A stretch of DNA of 19,744 nt from an uncultured Victivallales bacterium (GTDB taxonomy: Bacteria > Verrucomicrobiota > Lentisphaeria > Oligosphaerales > JAFGRS01): assembly GCA_903834675.1 (NCBI GenBank), contig CAILKC010000838.1, positions 1 through 19,744 of the forward strand, read 5' to 3'. Position 1 is the first letter of the stretch. Each line of letters starts with the position of its first letter. A program made the position numbers and the translations under genes. Of this stretch, positions 7,937 through 15,372 are shown in pieces. Below the pieces are notes generated by a model. It was not told where the DNA came from. It made no database searches and saw nothing but the letters and a program-made list of their open reading frames with translations.

Positions 7937-9835
7937 CTAATCTTTTGTGGCGTCGTTCGCAGCGGTCTTGCCGCCCTTCTTCCGCACCGGTTCCGCGTTC
8001 GGTGGCAGCAGGTAACCCACCTCCATGAGGGCGCGCCGGAAGGCGGTTTCGGAGGCTGCCGGCACCACGAGATGACGGTCGCCTGCCGGCAGGCAGAGCT
8101 TGCGCGTCCGCGCGTCATTGGCGATGAGTGCGGCCAGGACCGGGTCGGCGCACTCGACGAGGCGGGCCAGGCCGCGATCCTGCAGGCGCGCACCGCGGTT
8201 CGCGATGTCGGCGAACAGCCGAAGCACCGTCTCGGGAAGCGGGTCCAGGCTGCGGGCGGCGAGGAAGTCGCGCACTTCCTCGACGGACCGTCCTTCGGCG
8301 CTGGCCGCGAGCAGCTTCCCGGGCTGGAGCTGCCATACCCGCGCGGAGACTCGTTCCGCATAGGCGTCGAGGGCCAGGCCATCGGCGGCATCGAGCCCGG
8401 CGCCGACCGTAACGATCTCCAGGTTGGGCAGAACCCGGAGTCCGGGCTCCCTCTCGGTGGGCGCCGCGGCGTAGGCCTCGGCAGAGCCCAGGCAATAGGC
8501 TCCCAAGGCATTGATGCGGAAGTACATCAATCCGTCATAGCGGCTGAAGTAGGGCAGCTCGTCGGTGCCCCAGAGGTCGCCATAGTCGTACCGGGCTCCG
8601 GCCGGCGGGATGAGGGCCACATCGAGCAGCCCCAACGTCGCCGCGTATTCCAGCAAGACGCAGAGGATATAGCGTTCCAGTAGCATGCCTTTGCTGCCTG
8701 CGCCGCCGAGTGAGCCGTACTGCAACTCGCCGACGTAGAGCGCCCATGGGTTGCGGGTCACCTCGAAATCGTGGCCGGCAGCCTGCATGAAACGGCACAG
8801 TTCCTGGGTGGCGATCCAGCGGCCGGACGGGCACTCGGCAAGGGCTCCCCCGAGAGCCTTGCGGCGCGTCGCGACCGCGGTGAGCCCGTGCTTGCCCTTG
8901 CCGGTTTGGCCCTTGACGCAGTCGATGCGCGAGAGCTCATCGAGCAGGGTGGTGTTGACCCACTTCTGCCAGAGTGTCCGCAGGGTTGAAGCAGGCGGCT
9001 CCGCGAGCGCCTTACGGCCGGCCTTGGTGAGTTGCAGTCGCGCCCCGGCGAGCTGGGCCAGGCCGCCAGCCTGAATCAGCAACGGCCAGGCAAAGGCGCG
9101 GATCGGGCCCGCGTTCTCATCGGACCACTGGTCTTTGGGTGGCACGTGCGGGTAATAATCGCCTCCCTCGAGAACCGCCGCGACCGCCGCCAGCGTCGCC
9201 CCCGAGGCCCGGCGGGTCTTGTCGCTCACGGCAAACTTCCCCGCGTCCACCAGACGCAGCACCGCGAGCAACTCCCGCGCCGCGGCCTGTTCCGAGTCGC
9301 GGACGGTGAGCGGGATGGGCTCGATCACATTCTTCCTAGACTTCGTTTCCACGTCCCAGTACGAAGAGATCAGCTCGTAGGCAGCGGGCAAGGGATCAAG
9401 GGTGGTTATCGCGGCCGCAACCGGCGGCGGCACGAAGGCCTCAAGCCGTGCCTTCAGGTCATCTGGCATGACACCTCCGCCGTAGAAGAGGAAGCAGAGC
9501 CCGGTGGGCGGGGTGTCACGTTTGTAGCGATCCAGCGAACCCCAGACCGGACTGCGGCCGTACTTGGCTCGGAAGCGCCCGGGATCGAACCCCGAGTCCT
9601 CTGAATGAACGACCTCGGACACCGCGGCGCGCTGCGTCTCGTCGAGCTGCTCCCAGACCCGGCGCAGGCCGTCCCCCTCGAGATGCTTCACGATTAGGGC
9701 GATGAGGTCAGCCTTACGGGTCGGCACGCGGTAGCCGGCAAACGCCACCAGCGGCTTGATCTCGTCGATATTCATGTACTGGTCCAAGGCGAGCGCCAGG
9801 GTTGGGATGCCCCCATCGGTGTCATAGCGTTTCAT
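7937..9835 (-). CDS. SAP and XPB/Ssl2-like helicase-associated domain protein, no helicase motor
   Basis: A 632-residue protein. Residues 22-52 (IDEIKPLVAF... TRKADLIALIVKHL) look like a SAP-type helix-extension-helix, a DNA-binding module. Residues about 463-615, beginning GLRVLPNLEIV and including the SVEEVRDFL, PLPETVLRLFADIA and YLLPPNAEP segments, resemble the helicase-associated XPB/Ssl2 N-terminal-like domain (Helicase_C_3 type) found in many bacterial proteins. I see no Walker A, no DEAD/DEAH box and no other helicase motif, so it is probably a DNA-binding or recruitment factor, not a motor. The middle third contains winged-helix-like stretches. The tail is Lys-rich (KKGGKTAANDATKD). 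The start at 9835 follows a clear GGAGGA Shine-Dalgarno (9840-9845). The open frame runs 143 codons further upstream, but through repeat DNA. The family assignment rests on motif recognition without a search. Confidence 0.8.
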   Translation of the reverse strand: MKRYDTDGGIPTLALALDQYMNIDEIKPLVAFAGYRVPTRKADLIALIVKHLEGDGLRRVWEQLDETQRAAVSEVVHSEDSGFDPGRFRAKYGRSPVWGSLDRYKRDTPPTGLCFLFYGGGVMPDDLKARLEAFVPPPVAAAITTLDPLPAAYELISSYWDVETKSRKNVIEPIPLTVRDSEQAAARELLAVLRLVDAGKFAVSDKTRRASGATLAAVAAVLEGGDYYPHVPPKDQWSDENAGPIRAFAWPLLIQAGGLAQLAGARLQLTKAGRKALAEPPASTLRTLWQKWVNTTLLDELSRIDCVKGQTGKGKHGLTAVATRRKALGGALAECPSGRWIATQELCRFMQAAGHDFEVTRNPWALYVGELQYGSLGGAGSKGMLLERYILCVLLEYAATLGLLDVALIPPAGARYDYGDLWGTDELPYFSRYDGLMYFRINALGAYCLGSAEAYAAAPTEREPGLRVLPNLEIVTVGAGLDAADGLALDAYAERVSARVWQLQPGKLLAASAEGRSVEEVRDFLAARSLDPLPETVLRLFADIANRGARLQDRGLARLVECADPVLAALIANDARTRKLCLPAGDRHLVVPAASETAFRRALMEVGYLLPPNAEPVRKKGGKTAANDATKD

Positions 9836-9989
9836 GCTTCCTCCAAGCTGTGTAGTGTCGCGACCCGGGGCGCCGGTGGCGCCGCCGTCCCGACGCCGCG
9901 TGCCCGCGGTCCGTGCCCGAATAGCGTACCCCTCGCTCTCTGCCCGGCAAGCTGCCCCGTCGGCCAGGGCTTCAAGCTTGGCGAGACAG

Positions 9990-10128
9990 CCTGGAGTCCT
10001 TCCCCGTCCGCGCTCGCGGTATCCCCCCGTCCCTGGAGCCCGCGATGCCAAGGACCCGCCGGGGCCTGGTTCGCGGTATCCCCCCGTCCCTGGAGCCCGC
10101 GCTGCCAAGGACCCGCCGGGGCCTGGTT
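9990..10128. repeat. Hairpin repeat array 2: 57-bp units
   Basis: Two 57-bp units (10015-10071 and 10072-10128) differ at very few positions, and a third begins at 10129. Each carries CCCTGGAGC, then CCGCGA (10040-10045; CCGCGC in unit 2), an inner hairpin and TCGCGG (10071-10076), then TATCC. In unit 1 the inner arms CCA-a-GG-a-CCC (10048-10057) and GGGgCCTGG (10061-10069) give eight pairs with one bulge and one mismatch, closing on a GCC loop. A shorter relative at 9990-10024 has the same ends (CCTGGAG and TATCC) but only a CCGCG-CT-CGCGG stem. Confidence 0.88.
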
Positions 10129-10136
10129 CGCGGTAC

Positions 10137-10166
10137 CCGCCGTCTGCAAGACCCCAGAGACGGCGG
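10137..10166. repeat. 9-bp perfect inverted repeat
   Basis: CCGCCGTCT (10137-10145) and AGACGGCGG (10158-10166) are exact reverse complements separated by 12 bases. It directly follows the partial third 57-bp unit, so it may be a diverged member of the same repeat family or a separate hairpin. Confidence 0.75.
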
Positions 10167-10177
10167 AAACCCAGGCA

Positions 10178-10204
10178 GAGCCGCGACGGACCGTCGGCTC
10201 CAGG
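10178..10204 (-). repeat. Solo hairpin repeat element in opposite orientation
   Basis: Read on the minus strand this element starts CCTGGAGCC, like the units of arrays 1 and 2, and folds as GAGCC-GACG, loop GTC, CGTC-gc-GGCTC: nine pairs with a 2-base bulge (10178-10200). It shows that the family also occurs as a single inverted copy, although the closing TATCC is not preserved here. Confidence 0.6.
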
Positions 10205-10260
10205 GCCAGACGCCGACGAGCCGAGGGTTGCTGCAAGAGCCCCTGACAGCCTTCCCCAGA

Positions 10261-10779
10261 TCACTCGCGGCGCCCCGGCGGCGCTCTGCGGACGGGCTTG
10301 GCCACGGCGGTCCTGGGGGCTACCCGAGGCGTTGCCGTTGGCGCGCCCTTCAGGGCCGGACGGGCAGCGGCGGCGGGCGGGTCGCGATACCCCAGCGCCG
10401 TCAACGATTGATGGAAGACGATGTCATCTCGGGTGCGCCACTTCCGGTCCGGACCGGCACTGACCACGCAGAACCCGCCCTTGGCCGCCACGGACCAGTA
10501 GGGATTGCCCCAGATGTCCTTGCCGCTCTCCGCCGTCACCTGCCGTCCTTCGGCCGCCAACTGGTCGACGATCAGCTTCGTGAGATCGCCCAGAATCAAC
10601 GCATTCTGGTCCACGTACTCCATTTGCACTGAGCGGGCAATCTGGGACATCTGGAGCTTCGTTCCGGTGTTATCCCGGGCGTTACGGAAGGCGACCGTCG
10701 CCTTGCCGAGAGTGCGCATGTTCGCATAGCCCAGCCAGCCCAAGCCGGAGAGAAGCATGACGTGGAGAAACCGCTTCAT
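10261..10779 (-). CDS. GspG-like (type II secretion pseudopilin-related) protein
   Basis: A 172-residue protein. Residues 88-120 carry a pattern typical of the GspG major-pseudopilin C-terminus: DIWGNPY (88-94) followed by SAGPD....TRDDI (107-120), the latter resembling the calcium-binding loop. Residues 1-20 (MKRFLHVMLLSGLGWLGYAN) are hydrophobic and could serve as an export signal or anchor, but there is no GFTLxE prepilin-peptidase site, so it is unlikely to be processed and polymerised as a true pseudopilin. Residues 128-172 are Ala/Pro/Arg-rich and probably disordered. The ATG shares bases with the stop of the upstream gene (ATGA, minus strand 10779-10776), so the two are translationally coupled. 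A longer in-frame start at 10893 would lie inside the neighbour and is rejected. Its job is unknown; it may be a periplasmic partner of the upstream membrane protein. Confidence 0.75.
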   Translation of the reverse strand: MKRFLHVMLLSGLGWLGYANMRTLGKATVAFRNARDNTGTKLQMSQIARSVQMEYVDQNALILGDLTKLIVDQLAAEGRQVTAESGKDIWGNPYWSVAAKGGFCVVSAGPDRKWRTRDDIVFHQSLTALGYRDPPAAAARPALKGAPTATPRVAPRTAVAKPVRRAPPGRRE

Positions 10780-12731
10780 GCCTTTGCCGCCTCCCGCCCC
10801 AGGCGCGCCTCCAGCGCCTCTTCCACGACCAAGCCGGTCACGAGATTGCCGCTCACGAAGGCGAGGAACGGGGCCTTTCCCAGTTTCAGGCAAAGCCCGT
10901 CGCTGAGGGCCACCACGTCCGCCACGGCGACGGTCCCGCGCAAGAGACTGATCTCGCCCAGAAAGTCACCCGGCCCGACCACGGCACACGGCCTGCCCTG
11001 GCGGCGGACCTCGACCTGACCTTCGTAGAGCAGGTGGAAGAAGTCGTTCGGTTTGCCTTCCTGAACCAGCACCTCGCCGACACGGAACGGCGCGGCGGCG
11101 AACTGCTGCGCCAGTTCCAGCAGCGCCTTGTCCGGCCAGTCGGCGAACAGGGCATTGCGTTTGAGGAACGCCGCAACCTGGATGATGGTCTTCACGGTAG
11201 CAGCGCCGAGAGTCGCCACCACCAGCCGCTCGAAATCGTCTTTCTTGAGGGCGAACAGGGCTGCTTCACCCACGCTCTGGTTAGACGCCGTGCGCCGCGT
11301 CTCCTGCAACAGGGCAATTTCGCCGAACACATCACCCGGCCCTAGGACGGCCACGGGTTCCGGCCGCCCAACCGAGTTCTCCTTCAGCACCCGCACTGCC
11401 CCGCGGTAGACGATGAACAGCGTGTCGCCCTGGTCTCCTTCGCGGATCAGCGGGGTCCCAGGCTTGACTTCGAGGTACGTCAGCGCGCTGCCCAAGCTCT
11501 GCAGCACCCCGTCGGGCAGCCCCTTGAACAGCAGGGTACTGCGCAGAAACGACTGCACGTCCGCAGCCGACGGCCGTTCGCCGACGCGCCCCCGGCGATG
11601 GGCGGCGGCTTCAGCCCGAAACCAACGGGGCGCGAGCAGCGCGTACAGGTTGCGTAGGCCGAGGATAACCTGGTACAGAAGCGGCACCAGCAGCAGCGCC
11701 GCCAGGAGGAGCAGCGCCACCAGGGCCATCACCTGGACACTCAGGTCCGGCGAGAACAGCAACTCGCGGACGAAGGTATCGCTCTGACGCTGGATCAGAC
11801 CGCCGGCAAACTGGATCAGACAACCGAGCCAGACCAGCACCGCCACGGAATACCCCAACAGGTATTCCTCCTCCTGCCCCTTGCCGCGCCAGTCAAGGAG
11901 TTGCGTCAGCAGTTTGCGCTGCAGCACAAACGGGGCACAGCGCGGTAACTGGTACTGCTTGCGGAACAGGGCGTACAGCAGGTCGTGAGCCGGAGTGCTG
12001 CCGAGCGGACAGCCGAGGACCAGCGCGACCAGCGCCGCCGCGAAGAACAGGGGGGCTGAGCCGCAGGCCTGGGCACAGAGCGCCGCCGCGAAGGGAACCG
12101 TCAGCGCCTGGAGCGCGACCGTCCCCTGACAGCAGCGACCAGACATGAAGGAGTCCCGAGCGTCGATGGAGAAATAGGGCAGCCCGCGGTTGACCCGAAA
12201 CTCGGCCCGATACACGAGCCTCCCGAAGCCGCTCAGCACACAACCTGACAGAAGGTGGGCCAAGCTCAGCAGCAGAATGACCAGGCAGACCACGAGCACC
12301 CAGCCTTCGGCGGTGTCCGCCAGCGTCGGCCCGGAGAGCCAGAAGGCGGCCGCCCCCAGCGGCACCAAGGCCAAGGCGGCCGCGGCCACCGGAAACCGCC
12401 CCCAGCCCAGGCGCCAGCGACTCCCGCTGAGGCTGGGCCGCGCCGACACGCCGTCGGCAGGGTCCTCCAGGAATCCGCGCTGGGTTGCGCCCAGGACAAA
12501 GTCGTAGTAATCACGGATCGCCGGAGGCTTCTCCTGGCGCAGCAGCGTGTGCAGGATTTCCTCTACGGTATGGGTGCCGCTGAACCGTTCCGGGAGGGCG
12601 GCGAGCAGCGGCGGCAGCGCCAGGTACTCAGCGCAGCGTGTCTGTTTGAGCAACCGGGTGCCGTCCGCGAGCGTCCGCGACTCCAGATCGCCAGTCAAAC
12701 GCAACCGACGGCGGCTCAAGTCCTGGTTCAT
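10776..12731 (-). CDS. Membrane protein: PqqD-like N-terminus, degenerate M50/S2P-like core, tandem cyclic-nucleotide-binding domains
   Basis: A 651-residue protein. Residues 1-95 resemble a PqqD-like winged-helix module. Membrane segments lie at about 114-134, 143-165, 205-243, 292-313 and 332-360. Order and spacing recall 'putative peptide zinc metalloprotease' (M50/site-2 protease-like) proteins, but where HExxH is expected the sequence reads HLLSG (159-163), lacking the glutamate and second histidine, so proteolysis is unlikely. Two cyclic-nucleotide-binding domains follow. The first (about 395-505) has FGEIALL (469-475) with the phosphate-binding R480 and A482. The second (about 522-630) has LGEISLL (591-597) but alanine at the arginine position, so it probably does not bind nucleotide. 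Likely a cytoplasmic ligand signal is coupled to a membrane domain. The start at 12731 follows GGGAAGG; an upstream start at 12791 is less likely. The GspG-like gene is coupled through ATGA. Confidence 0.82.
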   Translation of the reverse strand: MNQDLSRRRLRLTGDLESRTLADGTRLLKQTRCAEYLALPPLLAALPERFSGTHTVEEILHTLLRQEKPPAIRDYYDFVLGATQRGFLEDPADGVSARPSLSGSRWRLGWGRFPVAAAALALVPLGAAAFWLSGPTLADTAEGWVLVVCLVILLLSLAHLLSGCVLSGFGRLVYRAEFRVNRGLPYFSIDARDSFMSGRCCQGTVALQALTVPFAAALCAQACGSAPLFFAAALVALVLGCPLGSTPAHDLLYALFRKQYQLPRCAPFVLQRKLLTQLLDWRGKGQEEEYLLGYSVAVLVWLGCLIQFAGGLIQRQSDTFVRELLFSPDLSVQVMALVALLLLAALLLVPLLYQVILGLRNLYALLAPRWFRAEAAAHRRGRVGERPSAADVQSFLRSTLLFKGLPDGVLQSLGSALTYLEVKPGTPLIREGDQGDTLFIVYRGAVRVLKENSVGRPEPVAVLGPGDVFGEIALLQETRRTASNQSVGEAALFALKKDDFERLVVATLGAATVKTIIQVAAFLKRNALFADWPDKALLELAQQFAAAPFRVGEVLVQEGKPNDFFHLLYEGQVEVRRQGRPCAVVGPGDFLGEISLLRGTVAVADVVALSDGLCLKLGKAPFLAFVSGNLVTGLVVEEALEARLGREAAKA

Positions 12732-12819
12732 GCGCCTTCCCTGCCCTACTTGGACGACGCGCCAATATAGCTTGGCGGAATCCCCAGGCACTGCCGGTGA
12801 CCGGGGTTCAATACCAGCC

Positions 12820-13968
12820 TCAGCGCGGCTTGGCGACCGCCGCGCGGATGGCCTGCGCGCTCTTGCGGATGCTCTCCGGCTCGGTCAGCGGATGCACCAG
12901 AATCTGCCACATGCGCCGGGCTCCAGCTTCGGCCTGAGGACACGACCCGGGGAGGTACTGCACGTAGTCCGGCAAGGGCACTCCAAGCGCCGTTCGCCGG
13001 GTCTGCTGCATCTGCTGGAAAACCACCTCGAGGTAGTTGATCTCGCCGTAGCGGCCAAGCCCTTCGGGAACCCGCACGGGGTAGGCCCAATAATTCGGCT
13101 GGGTGTCGGGATAGCAGTGGGCCAGCTCGATTCCCGCCACTCCGCGCAACTCGGACTCGATCAGGTCCACCAGCACCCGGCGCTGGGCGTTCAGCGCGCC
13201 AATCTTGCCCAACTGCGCCAGGGCCACGGCGCCCTGCAATTCGCTCATACGGTAGTCATGACCGAAGGAAAAATGCCCACGGGTAGGGAAGCCGGCGACC
13301 GGCGCCGGCTTGGGCGCAGTCAGGCCGAACTGGAGCCACGCCATCCCGGTGTTGCAGAACATGACCATGCGCTTGTAGACCTCTGGGTCGTCGGTCGCCA
13401 CCAGACCGCCCTCCCCGCAGGTGATGTGTTTGGACTGCTGCAGACTGAAGGCCGCCACGTCGCCGATGGTGCCCACCTTACGGCCGCGGTGGGTGCAGTC
13501 GTAGGCTTGCGCGCAATCCTCGACCACCTTGAGGCCATGCTCCCGTGCCACCGCCATGATCTCGTCCATGGGCGCGGGCTGACCGAAGAGATGCACCACC
13601 AGGATCGCCCGCGTCCGCGGCGTGATGCGGGCCCGAATGCCCTCGGGCGACAGGATCAGAGTCCGGGGATCCACGTCGGCGAGTACCGGGATGCAACCGA
13701 TGGCAATGACAGGCATGGAGACGAACAGCGGCGCGCTCGCCGGACAGATCACCTCGTCACCGGGCTCGAGTCCCAGGCCAAACAACGCCGCCTCGTCGGC
13801 CGAAGTGCCTGTGCTGAGCGCATGGACGTAGCGGCGGCCCAGGTGCGTGGCAAAGGCCTGTTCGAGGCGCCCTACAAACCCGTTCTCCTTCAGACGCCAG
13901 AGGTTCTGACTCTCGATGACCTCGCGCAGATTGGCCAGCTCTTCTTCACCAAAACAGCGGAAGCTCAT
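12820..13968 (-). CDS. DegT/DnrJ/EryC1/StrS-family PLP aminotransferase (second)
   Basis: A 382-residue fold-type I PLP enzyme. It opens with FGEEELANLREVIESQNLWR, a typical N-terminus of this family. The phosphate-binding STGTSADEAAL segment is at 52-62, the PLP-nitrogen aspartate is D151 in VVEDCAQAYDC and the Schiff-base lysine is K180 in SLQQSKHITCGEGG. All key residues are intact. It differs strongly from the first DegT gene at 6459 and is not a recent duplicate. These enzymes aminate keto-sugars, cyclitols or related ketones; the substrate is unknown. A GAGGAG ribosome-binding site (about 13978-13983, minus strand) precedes the ATG. It starts 42 bp after the MATE gene stop and ends 88 bp before the cyclic-nucleotide-binding gene, so it is probably co-transcribed with the MATE transporter. 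Confidence 0.92.
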   Translation of the reverse strand: MSFRCFGEEELANLREVIESQNLWRLKENGFVGRLEQAFATHLGRRYVHALSTGTSADEAALFGLGLEPGDEVICPASAPLFVSMPVIAIGCIPVLADVDPRTLILSPEGIRARITPRTRAILVVHLFGQPAPMDEIMAVAREHGLKVVEDCAQAYDCTHRGRKVGTIGDVAAFSLQQSKHITCGEGGLVATDDPEVYKRMVMFCNTGMAWLQFGLTAPKPAPVAGFPTRGHFSFGHDYRMSELQGAVALAQLGKIGALNAQRRVLVDLIESELRGVAGIELAHCYPDTQPNYWAYPVRVPEGLGRYGEINYLEVVFQQMQQTRRTALGVPLPDYVQYLPGSCPQAEAGARRMWQILVHPLTEPESIRKSAQAIRAAVAKPR

Positions 13969-14010
13969 GCTCTTGGTCTCCTCACCCGCACAGCCTGTGT
14001 CCTTCCGTGC

Positions 14011-15372
14011 CTATACTCGAGCACGCTGCCAACGACCGGTCTCAAACCAGACCGCCGTCAGCACGCCGTGCAGGACGGTGGCGGCGACAATGGCCCACCA
14101 TATACCCTGCGTCCTGGAAACCCAGGTCGCCGAGAAATGTACTGCCAATGGCACCTGTAAGCCCCACAGGCTGATCACGGTGAAGACCATCGGGGCCATA
14201 CTATCACCCGCCCCATTCAAGGCCCGCCCCAGCACGATGGCCAGCGCCGCGAAGACGTAGAAAGGCGACACGGTGCGCAGATACTCGGCGCCGATAGCGA
14301 TCACCCCGGGATCGCGGTTGAAGACGCGGATCAGCGGCGCCGCAAAGCAGGCGAAGAAGAGGGCGGCAAGCACCATCAAGCCCACCCCGACCAGCGCGGC
14401 AACCCAGGCCGCCCGCCGGGCCCGCCCGGGGTTGCCGGCACCCAGGTTCTGCCCGACCATCGTCGCCGCGGCGCCACCCAGAGCAAAGGCGGGCATGATC
14501 GTGATCATGTGAAAGCGCATGCCGGTGCCATAGGCGGCGACGGCCAGGGTGCCACAACCGGCCACGACCCGCATCAGCACCAGACTCATCAGGCTCCGCG
14601 ACAGCATCTGCCCAGACCCCGGAATACCGATGCGCAGGATCCGCCATGAAAGCCCCAGCCGTGGCAGAAGCTGGCGCAGCCGCACATGGAGGCGCACCCG
14701 ACCACTCAGCAGCATCCCCACCGAGATGGCCGCGGCGACCGCCTGCGCCAGCACCGTGGCCAGTGCCGCACCACTCACCCCCAGCGGCGGCAAGGGCCCC
14801 AAGCCGAAGATGAACAACGGATCCAGGACCAGGTTCAGCAGGTTGGCCACCGCCATCACCAGCATCGGCGCCACCGTGTCACCCGCACCCTGCAGAGCGG
14901 CGTTGCCGATGAAGAGGACGAACGAGGTCAGGGACCCCAGCAGAGAGATGCGCAGGTAGGCATAGCCGTCTGGCAGCACCTCCGCGTCGGCCCCGAGGAG
15001 TCCGAACAGGTGCGGCGTAAACACCCAACCAATGACGCCAAAAACGAGGCCCATGACCAAGGCCAGAAACAGCGATTGCCCCGCCGCGGCAGAGGCCTCC
15101 TCATAGCGCTCAGAGCCGATGGCGCGAGCCACCAGAGCCACGGTCCCAATGGACATGCCCATCAGCATCGGGAAGAGCACCATGAGAAGCGTGCCACCCA
15201 TCGCCACCGCCGCAACCGCCCGCGGCCCCAACCGGCCTACCCAGAAAAGGTCAATCACGCTCTGCAGGTTCTGCAGCAGCGCCGAAACCAGCATGGGCGC
15301 ACTCAGTACGCCCAGAGCCTGAAGCAGTGGACCGCGAGTGATCAGAGCAGGGTCGGCTGACTTGAAGCGCAT
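14011..15372 (-). CDS. MATE-family multidrug/toxin efflux transporter
   Basis: A 453-residue, strongly hydrophobic protein with about 12 membrane helices arranged as two related halves, the expected length for the MATE family. Family-like segments include SALLQNLQSVIDLFWVGRLG (about 30-49), NAALQGAGDTVAPM and, in the second half, LNGAGDSMAPMV, the equivalent repeat position. MATE proteins exchange H+ or Na+ for cationic drugs, dyes or natural products across the inner membrane. The ATG at 15372 follows AGGATAGG on the minus strand. It is the first gene of a five-gene leftward run and sits 42 bp before a DegT aminotransferase, so it might export that enzyme's product (inference). The specific MATE subfamily cannot be settled by eye. 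Confidence 0.93.
   Translation of the reverse strand: MRFKSADPALITRGPLLQALGVLSAPMLVSALLQNLQSVIDLFWVGRLGPRAVAAVAMGGTLLMVLFPMLMGMSIGTVALVARAIGSERYEEASAAAGQSLFLALVMGLVFGVIGWVFTPHLFGLLGADAEVLPDGYAYLRISLLGSLTSFVLFIGNAALQGAGDTVAPMLVMAVANLLNLVLDPLFIFGLGPLPPLGVSGAALATVLAQAVAAAISVGMLLSGRVRLHVRLRQLLPRLGLSWRILRIGIPGSGQMLSRSLMSLVLMRVVAGCGTLAVAAYGTGMRFHMITIMPAFALGGAAATMVGQNLGAGNPGRARRAAWVAALVGVGLMVLAALFFACFAAPLIRVFNRDPGVIAIGAEYLRTVSPFYVFAALAIVLGRALNGAGDSMAPMVFTVISLWGLQVPLAVHFSATWVSRTQGIWWAIVAATVLHGVLTAVWFETGRWQRARV

Larger units (their letters stand above)
9836..10260. other. 425-bp intergenic region dominated by hairpin repeats
   Basis: This spacer between the GspG-like gene and the helicase-associated gene (both minus strand) holds a shortened repeat unit (9990-10024), two full 57-bp units (10015-10128), a spaced inverted repeat (10137-10166) and an inverted-orientation element (10178-10204). 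The only other recognisable signal is the GGAGGA ribosome-binding site at 9840-9845 on the minus strand. Reading frames on both strands stay open because the DNA is very GC-rich, but none has a ribosome-binding site or a recognisable protein. Confidence 0.7.

Noticed and set aside
9836..10264. A 143-codon upstream extension of the helicase-associated gene through repeat DNA
   Set aside because: The translation is repeat-derived (Gly/Pro/Arg-rich), and a strong GGAGGA ribosome-binding site sits just before the ATG at 9835, where the SAP-like N-terminus begins.
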